Notes: generated from the letters alone by a model not told the origin. 64,000 bases of DNA from Pseudomonas gingeri (GCF_013386115.1 NZ_JACAOR010000006.1:124001-188000), one strand, 5' to 3'. Shown: positions 50,774 through 60,916, counted from the first letter of the stretch. Numbers and translations are program-made.

Positions 50774-52150
50774 TCAACACTCCACCGCGCTGACCGCCAA
50801 CCCACCCCGTGAAGTCTCTTTGTATTTGTCGTGCATGTCGGCCCCGGTATCGCGCATGGTGCGGATCACCCGGTCCAGGGAAATGAAGTGCTGGCCGTCG
50901 CCGCGCAAGGCCATCTGGGCGGCATTGATCGCCTTCACCGCGGCAATCGCGTTGCGCTCGATGCACGGCACCTGCACCAGCCCGCCGACCGGGTCGCAGG
51001 TCAGGCCGAGGTTGTGTTCCAGGCCGATTTCCGCGGCGTTGCAGAGTTGCTCCGGCGTCGCCCCGAGAATCTCGGCCAGCCCCGCCGCGGCCATGGCGCA
51101 GGCCGAGCCGACTTCACCCTGGCAGCCCACTTCGGCCCCGGAGATGGACGCATTCTTCTTGCACAGGATCCCGACCGCCGCCGCTCCCAGGAAGTAGTCG
51201 ACGACATTGGCGTCGGTCACCGCTTCGCTGAACTTCATGAAGTAGTGCAACACCGCCGGAATAATCCCCGCCGCCCCGTTGGTCGGTGCCGTCACCATGC
51301 GCCCGCCGGCGGCATTCTCTTCGTTGACGGCGAGGGCGAACAGGTTGACCCACTCCATCGCGCTGAGGGTCGAGCCGATCACGTTCGGCTTGTTCAGCTC
51401 CTGCAGGCTGCGGTGCAACTTGGCCGCGCGCCGACGCACATTCAAACCACCGGGCAGGATGCCCTCGTGCCTGAGGCCCTGTTCGACACAATCCTGCATG
51501 GCGCGCCAGAGCTTCATCAGGCCGCTGCGGATCTCGTCCTCCGAACGCCAGACCCGCTCGTTGGCCATCATCAGTTCCGCCACCCGCAGGTTGTGCTTCT
51601 GGCACAACTCGAGCAGCTCGACCGCACTGGAGAAGTCATACGGCAGCACGGTCTGGTCCATATCCGCGACACCGCTGGCCGCTTGCGCCGCATCGACGAC
51701 AAAACCGCCGCCGACCGAATAGTAGGTGTCGCGATGCAGCTCGCCGGCAGCATCAAAAGCGACCAGGGTCATGGCGTTGGGATGGAACGGCAGGTTCTCG
51801 TCGATCAACTGCATGTCGCGCGCCCAGACAAAGGGAATCGGCAGGCGATTGTCGAGCAGCAGCGTGTCGGTTTCGCGCAGGGTGGCGATGCGCAGGCCGA
51901 TCTGCGACGGGTCGATGGCGTCCGGCCACTCGCCCATCAGGCCCATGATCACCGCGTTGTCGCTGCCGTGGCCGATGCCGGTGGCCGACAGCGAGCCATA
52001 GAGCTGCACCTCGACCCGCCGGACCTGCTCCAGGGCGCCGCGCTCACGCAGTCCCTGAACGAACAGCGCCGCCGCCCGCATGGGCCCCACGGTATGGGAG
52101 CTGGACGGGCCGATGCCGATCTTGAACAGGTCGAATACGCTGATTGCCAT
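50774..52150 (-). CDS. sdaB: L-serine dehydratase
   Basis: 458 aa single-chain iron-sulfur L-serine deaminase (SdaA/SdaB type). SVFDLFKIGIGPSSSHTVGP is the classical N-terminus, and the cysteines of the 4Fe-4S centre are in LLCKKNASISGAEVGCQGEVGSAC-like segments near 330-360. It deaminates serine to pyruvate, completing the route choline to betaine to glycine to serine to pyruvate. It lies downstream of nothing on the minus strand and divergent from cbcX, as in P. aeruginosa. Confidence 0.94.
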   Translation of the reverse strand: MAISVFDLFKIGIGPSSSHTVGPMRAAALFVQGLRERGALEQVRRVEVQLYGSLSATGIGHGSDNAVIMGLMGEWPDAIDPSQIGLRIATLRETDTLLLDNRLPIPFVWARDMQLIDENLPFHPNAMTLVAFDAAGELHRDTYYSVGGGFVVDAAQAASGVADMDQTVLPYDFSSAVELLELCQKHNLRVAELMMANERVWRSEDEIRSGLMKLWRAMQDCVEQGLRHEGILPGGLNVRRRAAKLHRSLQELNKPNVIGSTLSAMEWVNLFALAVNEENAAGGRMVTAPTNGAAGIIPAVLHYFMKFSEAVTDANVVDYFLGAAAVGILCKKNASISGAEVGCQGEVGSACAMAAAGLAEILGATPEQLCNAAEIGLEHNLGLTCDPVGGLVQVPCIERNAIAAVKAINAAQMALRGDGQHFISLDRVIRTMRDTGADMHDKYKETSRGGLAVSAVEC

Positions 52151-52589
52151 GACTGTGACGCCCTCTGGATGCAGGTTCCAGGCGTTGAAACGCCTGGTGG
52201 CGGAGCTGCTACGCTGTAGGCGCGATCCGCCGGGATGAAGGAATCATCAGCCTTTTGAATCGGGGTTCGACGTCTGGCACCGACGCACTCATGTCCATCT
52301 ACGCCAGGCGCCGCCGACAGGCTTTTTTCGGCGTTCTTTTGCGGTTCAGGGAGGGAAAAAGCACCGAAAAAATCTGTAAACGACCTCACCGACACTGGAT
52401 GCGACCCTCCCTGTACTGGATACGACGCACCCTGTAGGCGACATATTCAGGCTGGTACATGATCAGTCTCGACTCGATTGCAAGGCACCGGGGTAGAGCT
52501 GTCCTCGAAGCCTCCAACCGCAACAGAACAATTAAGCGCGATCGTCCAGTCGGACACTGCCAAGAAAAAACACATAGGAGTCTACCCCC
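52151..52589. promoter_or_regulatory. sdaB-cbcX divergent control region
   Basis: 439 bp. It contains the tandem repeat at 52394-52435 (listed separately), an inverted repeat CAGGCGTT/AACGCCTG at 52179-52196, and T-rich stretches near 52320. No gene was found. The region should carry promoters for sdaB (left) and cbcXWV (right). Confidence 0.5.
52394..52435. promoter_or_regulatory. Two 21-bp direct repeats, candidate GbdR operator
   Basis: ACTGGATGCGAC..CCTGT (52394-52414) is followed directly by ACTGGATACGAC..CCTGT (52415-52435), 18/21 identical with a period of exactly 21 bp, 155 bp before the cbcX start. This spacing fits AraC-family binding; GbdR is the expected activator of cbcXWV. Confidence 0.6.
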
Positions 52590-53537
52590 ATGAAAGGTTC
52601 CCCCTCGTTGTTGTTGGCCGCCATGCTGAGTCTCCCGCTGCTGGCCCAGGCCGCAGAACCGGCGCAGTGCAGTACCGTGAACTTCTCCGATGTCGGCTGG
52701 ACGGACATTACCGCCACCACCGCCACCACCAGCGTCGTGCTCGACGCCCTCGGCTACAAGACCAAGACCACGATGATTTCCGTGCCGGTGACCTACAAGT
52801 CCCTGGCCGACGGCAAGAACATGGACGTGTTCCTCGGCAACTGGATGCCGACCATGGAGAACGACATCAAGGCCTACCGCGACGCCGGCACCGTCGACGT
52901 CGTGCGCACCAACCTCAAGGGCGCCAAGTACACCCTGGCCGTGCCCCAGGCGCTGTATGACAAGGGCCTGCATGACTTCGCCGATATCGCCAAGTTCAAG
53001 AAGGAACTGGATGGCAAGATCTACGGCATCGAGCCGGGCAACGACGGCAACCGCCTGATCCAGACCATGATCGACAAGAACGCCTTCGGCCTGAAGGACG
53101 CCGGCTTCAAGGTCGTCGAATCCAGCGAAGCGGGCATGCTGTCCCAGGTCGACCGCGCGCAGAAACGCGACACCGCGGTGGTCTTCCTCGGCTGGGCGCC
53201 ACACCCGATGAACAAGCGCTTCAAGATCCAGTACCTGACCGGTGGCGACGACTTCTTCGGTCCCGACTTCGGTGCGGCCACCGTGGCGACCAACACCCGC
53301 AAGGGCTACGTGCAGGAATGCAGCAACGTCGGCCAGTTGCTGAAGAACCTCGAATTCACCGTCGACATGGAAAGCTCGCTGATGGGCAACATCCTCGACG
53401 ACAAGATGAAACCTGAAGCCGCGGCCAAGGCCTGGTTGAAGAAGAACCCACAGGTACTCGATACCTGGCTGGCTGGCGTGACCACCATTGACGGTAAACC
53501 TGGCCTGGACGCCGTGAAAGCCAAGCTCGCGCAATAA
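52590..53537 (+). CDS. cbcX: Choline-binding periplasmic protein
   Basis: 315 aa. The signal peptide is MKGSPSLLLAAMLSLPLLAQAA. The mature protein has VGWTDITATTATTSVVLDAL, WAPHPMNKRFKIQYL and FFGPDFGAA, the aromatic-cage motifs of choline/betaine-binding proteins. It is 37% or so similar by eye to CaiX in this window. ATG at 52590 follows TAGGAGTCTACCCCC. It is the first gene of cbcXWV. Confidence 0.94.
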   Translation: MKGSPSLLLAAMLSLPLLAQAAEPAQCSTVNFSDVGWTDITATTATTSVVLDALGYKTKTTMISVPVTYKSLADGKNMDVFLGNWMPTMENDIKAYRDAGTVDVVRTNLKGAKYTLAVPQALYDKGLHDFADIAKFKKELDGKIYGIEPGNDGNRLIQTMIDKNAFGLKDAGFKVVESSEAGMLSQVDRAQKRDTAVVFLGWAPHPMNKRFKIQYLTGGDDFFGPDFGAATVATNTRKGYVQECSNVGQLLKNLEFTVDMESSLMGNILDDKMKPEAAAKAWLKKNPQVLDTWLAGVTTIDGKPGLDAVKAKLAQ

Positions 53538-53606
53538 CCGCCGACGCCGGGCGGGTCCGCCCGCCCGGGTCTGCATTTATTCCCCCGCATGTGGACGTTC
53601 AATACC

Positions 53607-54452
53607 ATGCTGACTGAACATAAAATCCCTCTAGGCCAGTACATCGCCGCCTTCGTCGAATGGTTGACCAAACACGGTGCCAACTATTTCGATGCGATCG
53701 CTTCGACACTGGAAACGATGATCCACGGCGTGACGTTTGCGCTGGCCTGGTTCAATCCGCTGGCATTGATCGCGCTGATTGCCGTGATCGCCCACCTCAT
53801 CCAGCGCAAATGGGGCCTGACAGCCTTCGTGGTCGCGTCCTTCCTGCTGATCCTCAACCTGGGATACTGGCAGGAAACCATGGAAACCCTCGCCCAGGTG
53901 ATGTTCGCCACCCTCGTCTGCGTGGTCATCGGCGTGCCGCTGGGCATCGTCGCCGCACACAAGCCGATGTTCTACACCCTGATGCGTCCGGTCCTCGACC
54001 TGATGCAGACCGTACCGACTTTCGTGTACCTCATTCCGACCCTGACCCTCTTCGGTCTCGGTGTTGTACCCGGCCTGATTTCCACGGTGGTGTTCGCGAT
54101 TGCCGCGCCCATCCGTCTGACGTATCTGGGCATCCAGGATGTACCGCAGGAATTGATGGACGCCGGCAAGGCCTTTGGCTGCTCGCGCCGTCAGTTGCTC
54201 GCACGAATCGAACTGCCCCACGCCATGCCGAGCATCGCTGCCGGTATCACCCAGTGCATCATGCTGTCGCTGTCGATGGTGGTGATCGCCGCACTCGTGG
54301 GTGCCGATGGCTTGGGCAAACCCGTGGTCAACGCACTGAACACCGCTGATATCGCCCTGGGCTTCGAAGCCGGCCTGGCGATCGTATTGCTGGCAATCAT
54401 GCTCGACCGTATCTGCAAACAACCCGACGCACAGGTAAGGGGTGACGCATGA
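53607..54452 (+). CDS. cbcW: Choline ABC transporter permease
   Basis: 281 aa from ATG 53607 (MLTEHKIPLGQY); an in-frame ATG at 53589 would add six residues, and neither has a strong ribosome site. Six or more membrane segments and the permease loop EIPQELMDAGKAFGCSRRQ-like (VPQELMDAGKAFGC) are present. It forms the membrane channel for CbcX cargo and, in P. aeruginosa, also for BetX and CaiX. Its stop overlaps cbcV (ATGA). Confidence 0.92.
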   Translation: MLTEHKIPLGQYIAAFVEWLTKHGANYFDAIASTLETMIHGVTFALAWFNPLALIALIAVIAHLIQRKWGLTAFVVASFLLILNLGYWQETMETLAQVMFATLVCVVIGVPLGIVAAHKPMFYTLMRPVLDLMQTVPTFVYLIPTLTLFGLGVVPGLISTVVFAIAAPIRLTYLGIQDVPQELMDAGKAFGCSRRQLLARIELPHAMPSIAAGITQCIMLSLSMVVIAALVGADGLGKPVVNALNTADIALGFEAGLAIVLLAIMLDRICKQPDAQVRGDA

Positions 54453-55627
54453 GCATCATTCGCTTCGACAAGGTAGACGTTATCTTCTCCAAGAACCCGC
54501 GTGAGGCCCTCGCGCTGCTGGACAAAGGCCTCAAGCGGGAAGAAATCCTCAAGAAGACCGGGCAGATCGTCGGCGTCGAGAATGCCAGCCTGGAAATCGA
54601 GAAAGGCGAGATCTGCGTGCTGATGGGCCTCTCCGGTTCCGGCAAGTCCAGCCTGCTGCGTTGCATCAACGGCCTGAACACCGTCAGCCGTGGTCACTTG
54701 TTCGTCGAGCATGAAGGCCGACAGATCGATATCGCCAACTGCACCGACGCCGAACTGAAGATGATGCGCACCAAGCGCATCGCCATGGTGTTCCAGAAGT
54801 TCGCCCTGATGCCCTGGCTGACGGTGCGCGAGAACATCAGCTTCGGCCTGGAGATGCAGGGTCGTCCGGAGAAGGAACGACGCAAGCTGGTAGACGAGAA
54901 GCTGCAACTGGTCGGCCTCGAGCAATGGCGCAACAAGAAGCCCGACGAGCTGTCCGGCGGCATGCAGCAACGGGTCGGCCTGGCCCGCGCCCTGGCGATG
55001 GACGCCGATATCCTGCTGATGGACGAACCGTTCTCGGCCCTCGACCCGCTGATTCGCCAGGGCCTGCAGGACGAGTTGCTGACCCTGCAGAGCAAGCTGG
55101 CGAAAACCATCGTGTTCGTCAGCCACGATCTCGACGAGGCGCTGAAACTGGGCAGCCGCATCGCGATCATGAAGGACGGCCGGATCATCCAGTACAGCAA
55201 GCCTGAAGAAATCGTGCTCAATCCGGCGGACGAGTACGTGCGTACCTTCGTCGCCCATACCAATCCGCTGAACGTGCTCTGCGGACGCAGCCTGATGCGC
55301 ACCCTGGACAACTGCAAGCGCGTCAACGGCTCGGTCTGCATCGATCCGGGCGGCGACTCGTGGATCGACCTGGCGGAAGGCAACACCATCAAGGGCGCCC
55401 GCCAGAACGGTGCCAGCCTGAACCTGCAAAGCTGGGTACAAGGCCAGTCGGTGGAGGCCCTGGGCCGCACCCCGACCCTGGTGGATTCGAATATCGGCAT
55501 GCGCGACGCGCTGCAGATCCGCTACCAGACCGGCAACAAGCTGGTACTGCACGACAACAACAAGGTGGTCGGGATCCTCGGCGACAGCGAGCTGTATCAC
55601 GCGTTGCTGGGCAAGAACCTGGGTTGA
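54449..55627 (+). CDS. cbcV: Choline ABC transporter ATP-binding protein
   Basis: 392 aa. Walker A GLSGSGKSS (about residues 58-66), Q-loop VFQKFALMPWLTV, signature LSGGMQQRVGLARAL, Walker B DILLMDEPFSALD and His switch VSHDLDEAL. The C-terminal 110 residues form the CBS-like extension found in ProV/OpuA, which may sense osmotic or ligand state. ATG overlaps the cbcW stop by four bases. It is followed by a strong terminator. Confidence 0.94.
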   Translation: MSIIRFDKVDVIFSKNPREALALLDKGLKREEILKKTGQIVGVENASLEIEKGEICVLMGLSGSGKSSLLRCINGLNTVSRGHLFVEHEGRQIDIANCTDAELKMMRTKRIAMVFQKFALMPWLTVRENISFGLEMQGRPEKERRKLVDEKLQLVGLEQWRNKKPDELSGGMQQRVGLARALAMDADILLMDEPFSALDPLIRQGLQDELLTLQSKLAKTIVFVSHDLDEALKLGSRIAIMKDGRIIQYSKPEEIVLNPADEYVRTFVAHTNPLNVLCGRSLMRTLDNCKRVNGSVCIDPGGDSWIDLAEGNTIKGARQNGASLNLQSWVQGQSVEALGRTPTLVDSNIGMRDALQIRYQTGNKLVLHDNNKVVGILGDSELYHALLGKNLG

Positions 55628-55635
55628 GACAGATG

Positions 55636-55672
55636 CAAGAACGCCGCGAATGGATCGCGGCGTTCTTGTTTT
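55636..55672 (+). terminator. Terminator after cbcXWV
   Basis: CAAGAACGCCGCG and CGCGGCGTTCTTG form a perfect 13-bp stem with a 7-nt loop, followed by TTTTC. It is 9 bp after the cbcV stop and ends the operon. Confidence 0.9.
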
Positions 55673-55691
55673 CGGGGCCAGCACTGAACCG

Positions 55692-56095
55692 GTAGGAGCC
55701 GGGCTTGCCCGCGATGAGGCCATCGAGTCTTGCACGCCCCTCAGGGCCGCCATCGCCAGCAGGCCGGCTCCCACAAGGGACCGGGCAAGACGAAGGGTCG
55801 TGGTGCGCAACCGACCTGTGGGAGCCGGGCTTGCCCGCGATGAGGCCATCGAGTCTTGCACGGCCCTCAAGGCCGCCATCGCCGGCAAGCCGGCCCCCAC
55901 AAGGGACCGGGCAGGACGAAGGGTCGTGGTGCGCAACCGATCTGTGGGAGCCGGGCTTGCCCGCGATGAGGCCATCGAGTCTCGCACGGCCCTCAAGGCC
56001 GCCATCGCCGGCAAGCCGGCTCCCACAAGGGACCGGGCAAGACGAAGGTTCGTGGTGCGCAACCGATCTGTGGGAGCCGGCTTGCTGGCGATGAA
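55692..56095. repeat. Tandem array of REP doublets, 126-bp period
   Basis: REP left arms start at 55694, 55819, 55945 and 56071 (125, 126 and 126 bp apart), three full units plus one partial. Each unit is TGGGAGCCGGGCTTGCCCGC, a spacer with GATGAGGCCATCGAGTC, an inverted arm GCCGGCAAGCCGGCTCCCAC, and a linker containing GGACCGGGCA and GACGAAGGGTCGTGGTGCGC. The copies are almost identical. Confidence 0.92.
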
Positions 56096-56134
56096 AACAA
56101 CGCGGTGCAACGGATGCACCGCGAGCCTTCAACC

Positions 56135-58144
56135 TCAGCTGTAAACCCGGCCAAGGAGCTGCCGATGGCTTTCGAACTGATCGAGCACATCGCGGGTGAT
56201 CTGCTCTTGAGTGAACCCCATCAGGTCGTACTCCTGGCTGCCATTGTGCAGGTAGACTTCGGCGCGGTAGTAACGGGCCCGCACTTCGGATTCCGCACCT
56301 TCGACCTGGGCCGACTCACTCGGCGCCGCCAGGTAGCCGTCCAGGCTCACTTCGTAGACGAAGGGATTACCTTCCTCCATCTCCACCCGAAGACCGATCA
56401 GGCTCTTGGCCTTGCCCAGTTGCGTCTGCACCGTCAGGCCCAGGTTGCGCAGCTGTGCGGCCGCCTCGACCAGCGCCGGGCTGACCTGCTTGTCCATGTA
56501 GCGCTGGACAATCGCCTGGGTCGGTTGCAGGTCCAGCGCGCTCAACCGCTCGCTGAAGCCGCGACGACCACGGGCCGCCAGTTCGGCCTGTTCGTTTTCG
56601 ATCTGCATATCCTGGCGCATGGCCTTGTGCAGGCCGAACATGAAGAAGACCAGCACCACGGAGAACGGCAGCCCGGCCAGCACCACCATGGTCTGCATGG
56701 CTTCGAAGTTACCGGCGAACAACAGGCCGATGGTCACCAGGGTGATCACGGCCGACCAGAAGATCCGCAGCCAGTGCGGGGCATCCTCGTCGACCTGGCC
56801 GCCTTTGCACGACAGGTTGGCCATCATCACCGCGCCGGAGTCCGCCGGGGTCAGGAACAGCACGAAGCCGACAAAGATCGACACGCCAATGACGACTTTC
56901 GACGCCGGGTAGTGCTCCAGCAACTGGTAGATCGCCATGGACGGCTGTTCCAGCGCCGTCTTGCCCAGCGCCACGGCGTCATGGTTCATCACCAGGTCCA
57001 GGGCCGAGTTGCCGAAGATCGACAGCCACGCCAGGGTGAAGCCCAACGGGATCAGCAGGACGCCGGCCACCAGTTCACGCACCGTGCGACCACGGGAAAT
57101 ACGCGCGATGAACATGCCCACGAATGGCGCCCAGGAAATCCACCAGGCCCAGTAGAACAGGGTCCACAGGCCCAGCCAGCGGTCGGACTTCTCGGCGTCG
57201 TTCTCGTACACGTAGAGGTCGAAGGTCTTCAGCACCACGCCGTTGAGGTAGTCGCCGATGTTCTGCACGAAGCCGTTGAGCAGGTGCAGGGTCGGGCCGA
57301 ACAGCAGCACGAAGATCAGCAGGCCGCTGAACAGCACGATGTTCAGGTTGGACAGGCGGCGGATGCCGTTTTCCACACCGGACACGGCGGCAATGGTCGC
57401 CACGGTGCTCATGACGATGATCACGATCAGCAGGTTGGTGTTGCTGTGGGCCATGCCGAACAGGCTTTCCAGCCCCGAGGACACCTGCATCGAGCCGATG
57501 CCCAGGTTGGTCACCAGGCCCAGCAGGGTGACGAACATGCCGAAGCCGTCCACCGCGTGACCGGCCGCGCCCTTGACCCAGCGCTCGCCCACCAGCGGGT
57601 ACAGCGCCGAGCGCAGCGCCAGCGGCTGGTTGTGCCGATAGGCGAAGTACGCCACGGCCAGGCCCACCAGCGCATAGATCGCCCAGCCGTGCAGACCCCA
57701 GTGCAGGAAGGTCAGTTGCAGCGCCTGACGTGCGGCCGCATGGCTGCCGGCCGCGCCTTCCGGCGGATTGAAATAGTGGTCCAGCGGCTCGGAAGCACCG
57801 AAGTACAGCAGCGAGATGCCGATCCCCGAGGAAAACAGCATGCCGGCCCAGGCGCCGTAGCTGAAGTCCGGGGTGTCCCGCTTGCTTCCCAGCTTCAACT
57901 TGCCGTAGGACGAGAACGCCAGCCCGACGACAAACACCAGGTAGGCGGCGATCACCACCATGTAGTACCAGCCGAAGCTGCGCGAGAGCCAGGCCTGGGC
58001 CACGCCGAGCAGTTTGCCAGCCTCTTGCGGGGCGATGATCAGGATGGCGGTGAGCAACAGAATCAACGCGGTCGAGGTGTAGAACACCCAACCGTTGACC
58101 CGCACCTTTTCGGCGGGGGTCTTTATAAGAGAGGCAGAACTCAT
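56135..58144 (-). CDS. betT: High-affinity choline transporter BetT (BCCT family)
   Basis: 669 aa. About twelve membrane segments, the BCCT motif GMLFSSGIGISLLYFGASEP (about 110-130) and the tryptophan box FYWAWWISWAPFVGMFIAR. The C-terminal 150 residues (after about 525) are a long cytoplasmic regulatory tail, as in osmosensing BetT-type carriers. ATG at 58142-58144 is chosen with GGAGCATCTGTGCA upstream; the extension to 58195 is unsupported. It is divergent from betI. Confidence 0.94.
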   Translation of the reverse strand: MSSASLIKTPAEKVRVNGWVFYTSTALILLLTAILIIAPQEAGKLLGVAQAWLSRSFGWYYMVVIAAYLVFVVGLAFSSYGKLKLGSKRDTPDFSYGAWAGMLFSSGIGISLLYFGASEPLDHYFNPPEGAAGSHAAARQALQLTFLHWGLHGWAIYALVGLAVAYFAYRHNQPLALRSALYPLVGERWVKGAAGHAVDGFGMFVTLLGLVTNLGIGSMQVSSGLESLFGMAHSNTNLLIVIIVMSTVATIAAVSGVENGIRRLSNLNIVLFSGLLIFVLLFGPTLHLLNGFVQNIGDYLNGVVLKTFDLYVYENDAEKSDRWLGLWTLFYWAWWISWAPFVGMFIARISRGRTVRELVAGVLLIPLGFTLAWLSIFGNSALDLVMNHDAVALGKTALEQPSMAIYQLLEHYPASKVVIGVSIFVGFVLFLTPADSGAVMMANLSCKGGQVDEDAPHWLRIFWSAVITLVTIGLLFAGNFEAMQTMVVLAGLPFSVVLVFFMFGLHKAMRQDMQIENEQAELAARGRRGFSERLSALDLQPTQAIVQRYMDKQVSPALVEAAAQLRNLGLTVQTQLGKAKSLIGLRVEMEEGNPFVYEVSLDGYLAAPSESAQVEGAESEVRARYYRAEVYLHNGSQEYDLMGFTQEQITRDVLDQFESHRQLLGRVYS

Positions 58145-58566
58145 TGCACAGATGCTCCAGGCAGTGCGGGAGAAAGACACAAGGCAACACGGCACCCGGC
58201 CAATCGGTTAGTTGGCAGCCGACCAGCGGGTGATATAAAGACACCCCGAAAAAACCCCGGCCCCGCGGGGATTGCGCCTGAACCGGCGCGCCAGGACCCT
58301 GTGCGAAAAATGATCGCGCTGCCGGGTGCCTTTCGTGCCTGCTCGCAACGTCCGTCTTCGCCTGCGCAGAGTGTCTGCCCCGCGGGTCCGGTGTTTTTTC
58401 GGAGGTCGTTTTTCCGTCAGCTACATGTAGGAAAAACCTGTAGGCAGCGACGATTTGTCGCAGATCTTATTCTTTGTTGATTGAACGTTCAATCAAAACA
58501 AAATAGACTGGCCCACGAGCCGGTAGCCGTTCTACGTCTGCCGGCGGGCCTAAGGAGAGGTGCACG
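58145..58566. promoter_or_regulatory. betT-betI divergent control region
   Basis: 422 bp. It contains the BetI palindrome (58477-58496), an inverted repeat GTTTTTCC/GGAAAAAC at 58408-58437, and promoters for leftward betT and rightward betIBA. AT-rich DNA at about 58390-58500 is the likely promoter core. Confidence 0.6.
58477..58496. promoter_or_regulatory. BetI operator, perfect 20-bp palindrome
   Basis: TTGATTGAACGTTCAATCAA is a perfect palindrome 71 bp before the betI start. TetR-family BetI binds such a site between betI and betT and releases it with choline. Confidence 0.85.
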
Positions 58567-59160
58567 ATGCCCAAGGTCGGTATGCAACCCATACGCCGCC
58601 AGCAATTGATCGAAGCCACCTTGACGGCGGTCGATCAGGTCGGGATGGGGGACGCCAGCATTGCGCTGATCGCCCGTTTGGCCGGTGTCTCGAATGGCAT
58701 CATCAGTCACTATTTTCAGGACAAGAATGGCCTGATCGCCGCCACGATGCGGTATCTGATGAACGCCCTGACCGAGAACGTCGCCGCGCGCCGCCAGGCG
58801 CTGACAGATGACAGCCCGCGGGCCCATCTGCAGGTGATTATCGAAGGCAACTTCGACGCCAGCCAGGTCAATGGCCCGGCAATGAAAACCTGGTTGGCCT
58901 TCTGGGCCACCAGCATGCACCACCCGTCTTTGCACAGGTTGCAGCGGATCAACGATCACCGTCTGTATTCCAACCTGTGTTGCCAGTTCCGCCGCGTCCT
59001 GCCGCTGCCCGCAGCCCGCAGCGCGGCACGGGGACTGGCAGCGTTGATCGACGGTTTGTGGTTGCGCGGCGCGTTGTCGGGAGACGCTTTCGACACCGCG
59101 CAGGCGCAACGGATCGCTTACGAATACATGGATTTCCAACTGGCTAAGCAGGAGCGCTAG
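58567..59160 (+). CDS. betI: Choline-responsive repressor BetI
   Basis: 197 aa TetR family. The N-terminal helix-turn-helix is [19 protein letters not shown] and [17 protein letters not shown]. The ligand domain follows. It represses betIBA and betT until choline binds. The start ATG has AAGGAGAGGTGCACG upstream. betB follows after 107 bp. Confidence 0.95.
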   Translation: MPKVGMQPIRRQQLIEATLTAVDQVGMGDASIALIARLAGVSNGIISHYFQDKNGLIAATMRYLMNALTENVAARRQALTDDSPRAHLQVIIEGNFDASQVNGPAMKTWLAFWATSMHHPSLHRLQRINDHRLYSNLCCQFRRVLPLPAARSAARGLAALIDGLWLRGALSGDAFDTAQAQRIAYEYMDFQLAKQER

Positions 59161-59267
59161 AGCACCGAGAAACGCTCGGCACCTGAACGACTGCCGCACG
59201 GTGTTGCCAGACCCATATGGCGCACCCGGCGGTTAACGCCAACCACTGATGCACTTGCGAGGACACT

Positions 59268-60740
59268 ATGGCCCGTTTCGAACTGCAAAAACTCTACATC
59301 GACGGCGGTTACACCGACGCCGGCGGCGATGCCACTTTCGATGCCATCAACCCGGCTAACGGTGAAGTTCTCGCCAAAGTGCAACGCGCGACGAAAGAAG
59401 ACGTCGAACGTGCCGTGGTCAGTGCCGAGAAGGGCCAGAAAGTCTGGGCGGCGATGACCGCCATGGAACGTTCGCGCATCCTGCGTCGCGCCGTGGATAT
59501 CCTGCGCGAGCGCAACGACGAGCTGGCCGCCCTGGAAACCCTGGACACCGGCAAGGCCTACTCCGAGACTCGCTATGTCGACATCGTCACCGGTGCCGAC
59601 GTGCTGGAATACTACGCCGGCCTGGTACCCGCCATCGAGGGCGAGCAGATCCCGCTGCGTACCACTTCGTTCGTCTACACCCGTCGCGAGCCGCTGGGCG
59701 TGGTTGCCGGTATCGGCGCCTGGAACTACCCGATCCAGATCGCCCTGTGGAAATCCGCGCCAGCCCTGGCGGCCGGCAACGCGATGATCTTCAAGCCAAG
59801 CGAAGTCACCTCGCTGACCACCCTGAAACTGGCCGAGATCTATACCGAAGCCGGCGTTCCGGATGGTGTGTTCAACGTCCTCACCGGCAGCGGCCGTGAA
59901 GTCGGCACCTGGCTGACCGAGCACCCGCGCATCGAGAAAGTTTCCTTCACCGGCGGCACCGACACCGGCAAGAAGGTCATGGCCAGCGCTTCCAGCTCGT
60001 CGCTCAAAGACGTGACCATGGAACTGGGCGGCAAGTCGCCGCTGATCATTTTCGACGACGCCGACCTCGATCGCGCCGCCGACACCGCGATGATGGCCAA
60101 CTTCTACAGCTCCGGCCAGGTCTGCACCAACGGCACCCGCGTGTTCGTGCCGAGCCACCTGAAAGCCGCGTTCGAAGCCAAGATCGCCGAGCGTGTCGCG
60201 CGTATCCGCGTCGGCAACCCGGAAGACGAGAACACCAACTTCGGTCCGCTGGTCAGCTTCGCCCACATGGAAAGCGTGCTGGGCTACATCGCCAAGGGCA
60301 AGGAAGAAGGCGCCCGCCTGCTGTGCGGTGGCGAACGCCTGACCGCCGGCGAGTTCGCCAAGGGTGCCTACGTGGCTCCGACCGTGTTCACCGACTGCAC
60401 CGACGAGATGACCATCGTGCGCGAAGAAATCTTCGGCCCGGTGATGAGCATCCTCAGCTACGAGACCGAGGAAGAAGTGATCCGCCGCGCCAACGACACC
60501 GACTTCGGCCTGGCCGCCGGTGTGGTGACCCGGGACCTGAACCGCGCCCACCGCGTGATTCATCAACTGGAAGCCGGGATCTGCTGGATCAATGCCTGGG
60601 GCGAGTCCGACGCGAAGATGCCGGTCGGCGGCTACAAGCAATCGGGTGTCGGCCGTGAAAACGGTATCAGCTCGCTGAACAACTTCACCCGGATCAAATC
60701 GGTACAGGTCGAGCTGGGCGATTACGCCTCGGTGTTCTAA
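59268..60740 (+). CDS. betB: Betaine aldehyde dehydrogenase
   Basis: 490 aa NAD(P)-dependent aldehyde dehydrogenase that makes glycine betaine. Catalytic Cys in [13 protein letters not shown] (about Cys286), general base Glu in [11 protein letters not shown] (about Glu252) and cofactor-binding [15 protein letters not shown] at 59268 follows GAGGACACT. It lies between betI and betA. Confidence 0.96.
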   Translation: MARFELQKLYIDGGYTDAGGDATFDAINPANGEVLAKVQRATKEDVERAVVSAEKGQKVWAAMTAMERSRILRRAVDILRERNDELAALETLDTGKAYSETRYVDIVTGADVLEYYAGLVPAIEGEQIPLRTTSFVYTRREPLGVVAGIGAWNYPIQIALWKSAPALAAGNAMIFKPSEVTSLTTLKLAEIYTEAGVPDGVFNVLTGSGREVGTWLTEHPRIEKVSFTGGTDTGKKVMASASSSSLKDVTMELGGKSPLIIFDDADLDRAADTAMMANFYSSGQVCTNGTRVFVPSHLKAAFEAKIAERVARIRVGNPEDENTNFGPLVSFAHMESVLGYIAKGKEEGARLLCGGERLTAGEFAKGAYVAPTVFTDCTDEMTIVREEIFGPVMSILSYETEEEVIRRANDTDFGLAAGVVTRDLNRAHRVIHQLEAGICWINAWGESDAKMPVGGYKQSGVGRENGISSLNNFTRIKSVQVELGDYASVF

Positions 60741-60771
60741 GACCCGAGTCTTGTATTGCCCGCGCGGCCGT

Positions 60772-60860
60772 CTTCGCGGGCAAGCCCGCTCCTACAGGCT
60801 TGGTGTCGTTCGCCAAGCCGGCGGTTACCCCGCCCTTGCAGGAGCCGGCTTGCCGGCGAT
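60772..60860. repeat. Pair of REP elements between betB and betA
   Basis: TTCGCGGGCAAGCCCGCTCC at 60772-60791 and CAGGAGCCGGCTTGCCGGCG at about 60839-60858, two subtypes in opposite orientation. Confidence 0.82.
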
Positions 60861-60916
60861 CGAGTGCGAAACACTCGTCAGGCCCGACCTGACCACATCT
60901 GAAGAGGGTGCATTCA

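Larger units (their letters stand above)
55628..56134. other. Gap between cbcV and betT filled by a REP array
   Basis: 507 bp between the convergent cbcV and betT genes. It holds the cbc terminator and then a tandem REP array (55692-56095). The overlapping open frames on both strands are REP translations (GAGLARDEAIES-type repeats), not genes. Confidence 0.75.

Noticed and set aside
55692..56095. Possible repeat protein gene (GAGLARDEAIES repeats)
   Set aside because: The frame is a translation of tandem REP units, open on both strands, with no ribosome site.
56105..58480. A 791-codon frame on the plus strand over betT
   Set aside because: Antisense shadow of betT; its product is His/Gln-rich and unlike any protein.
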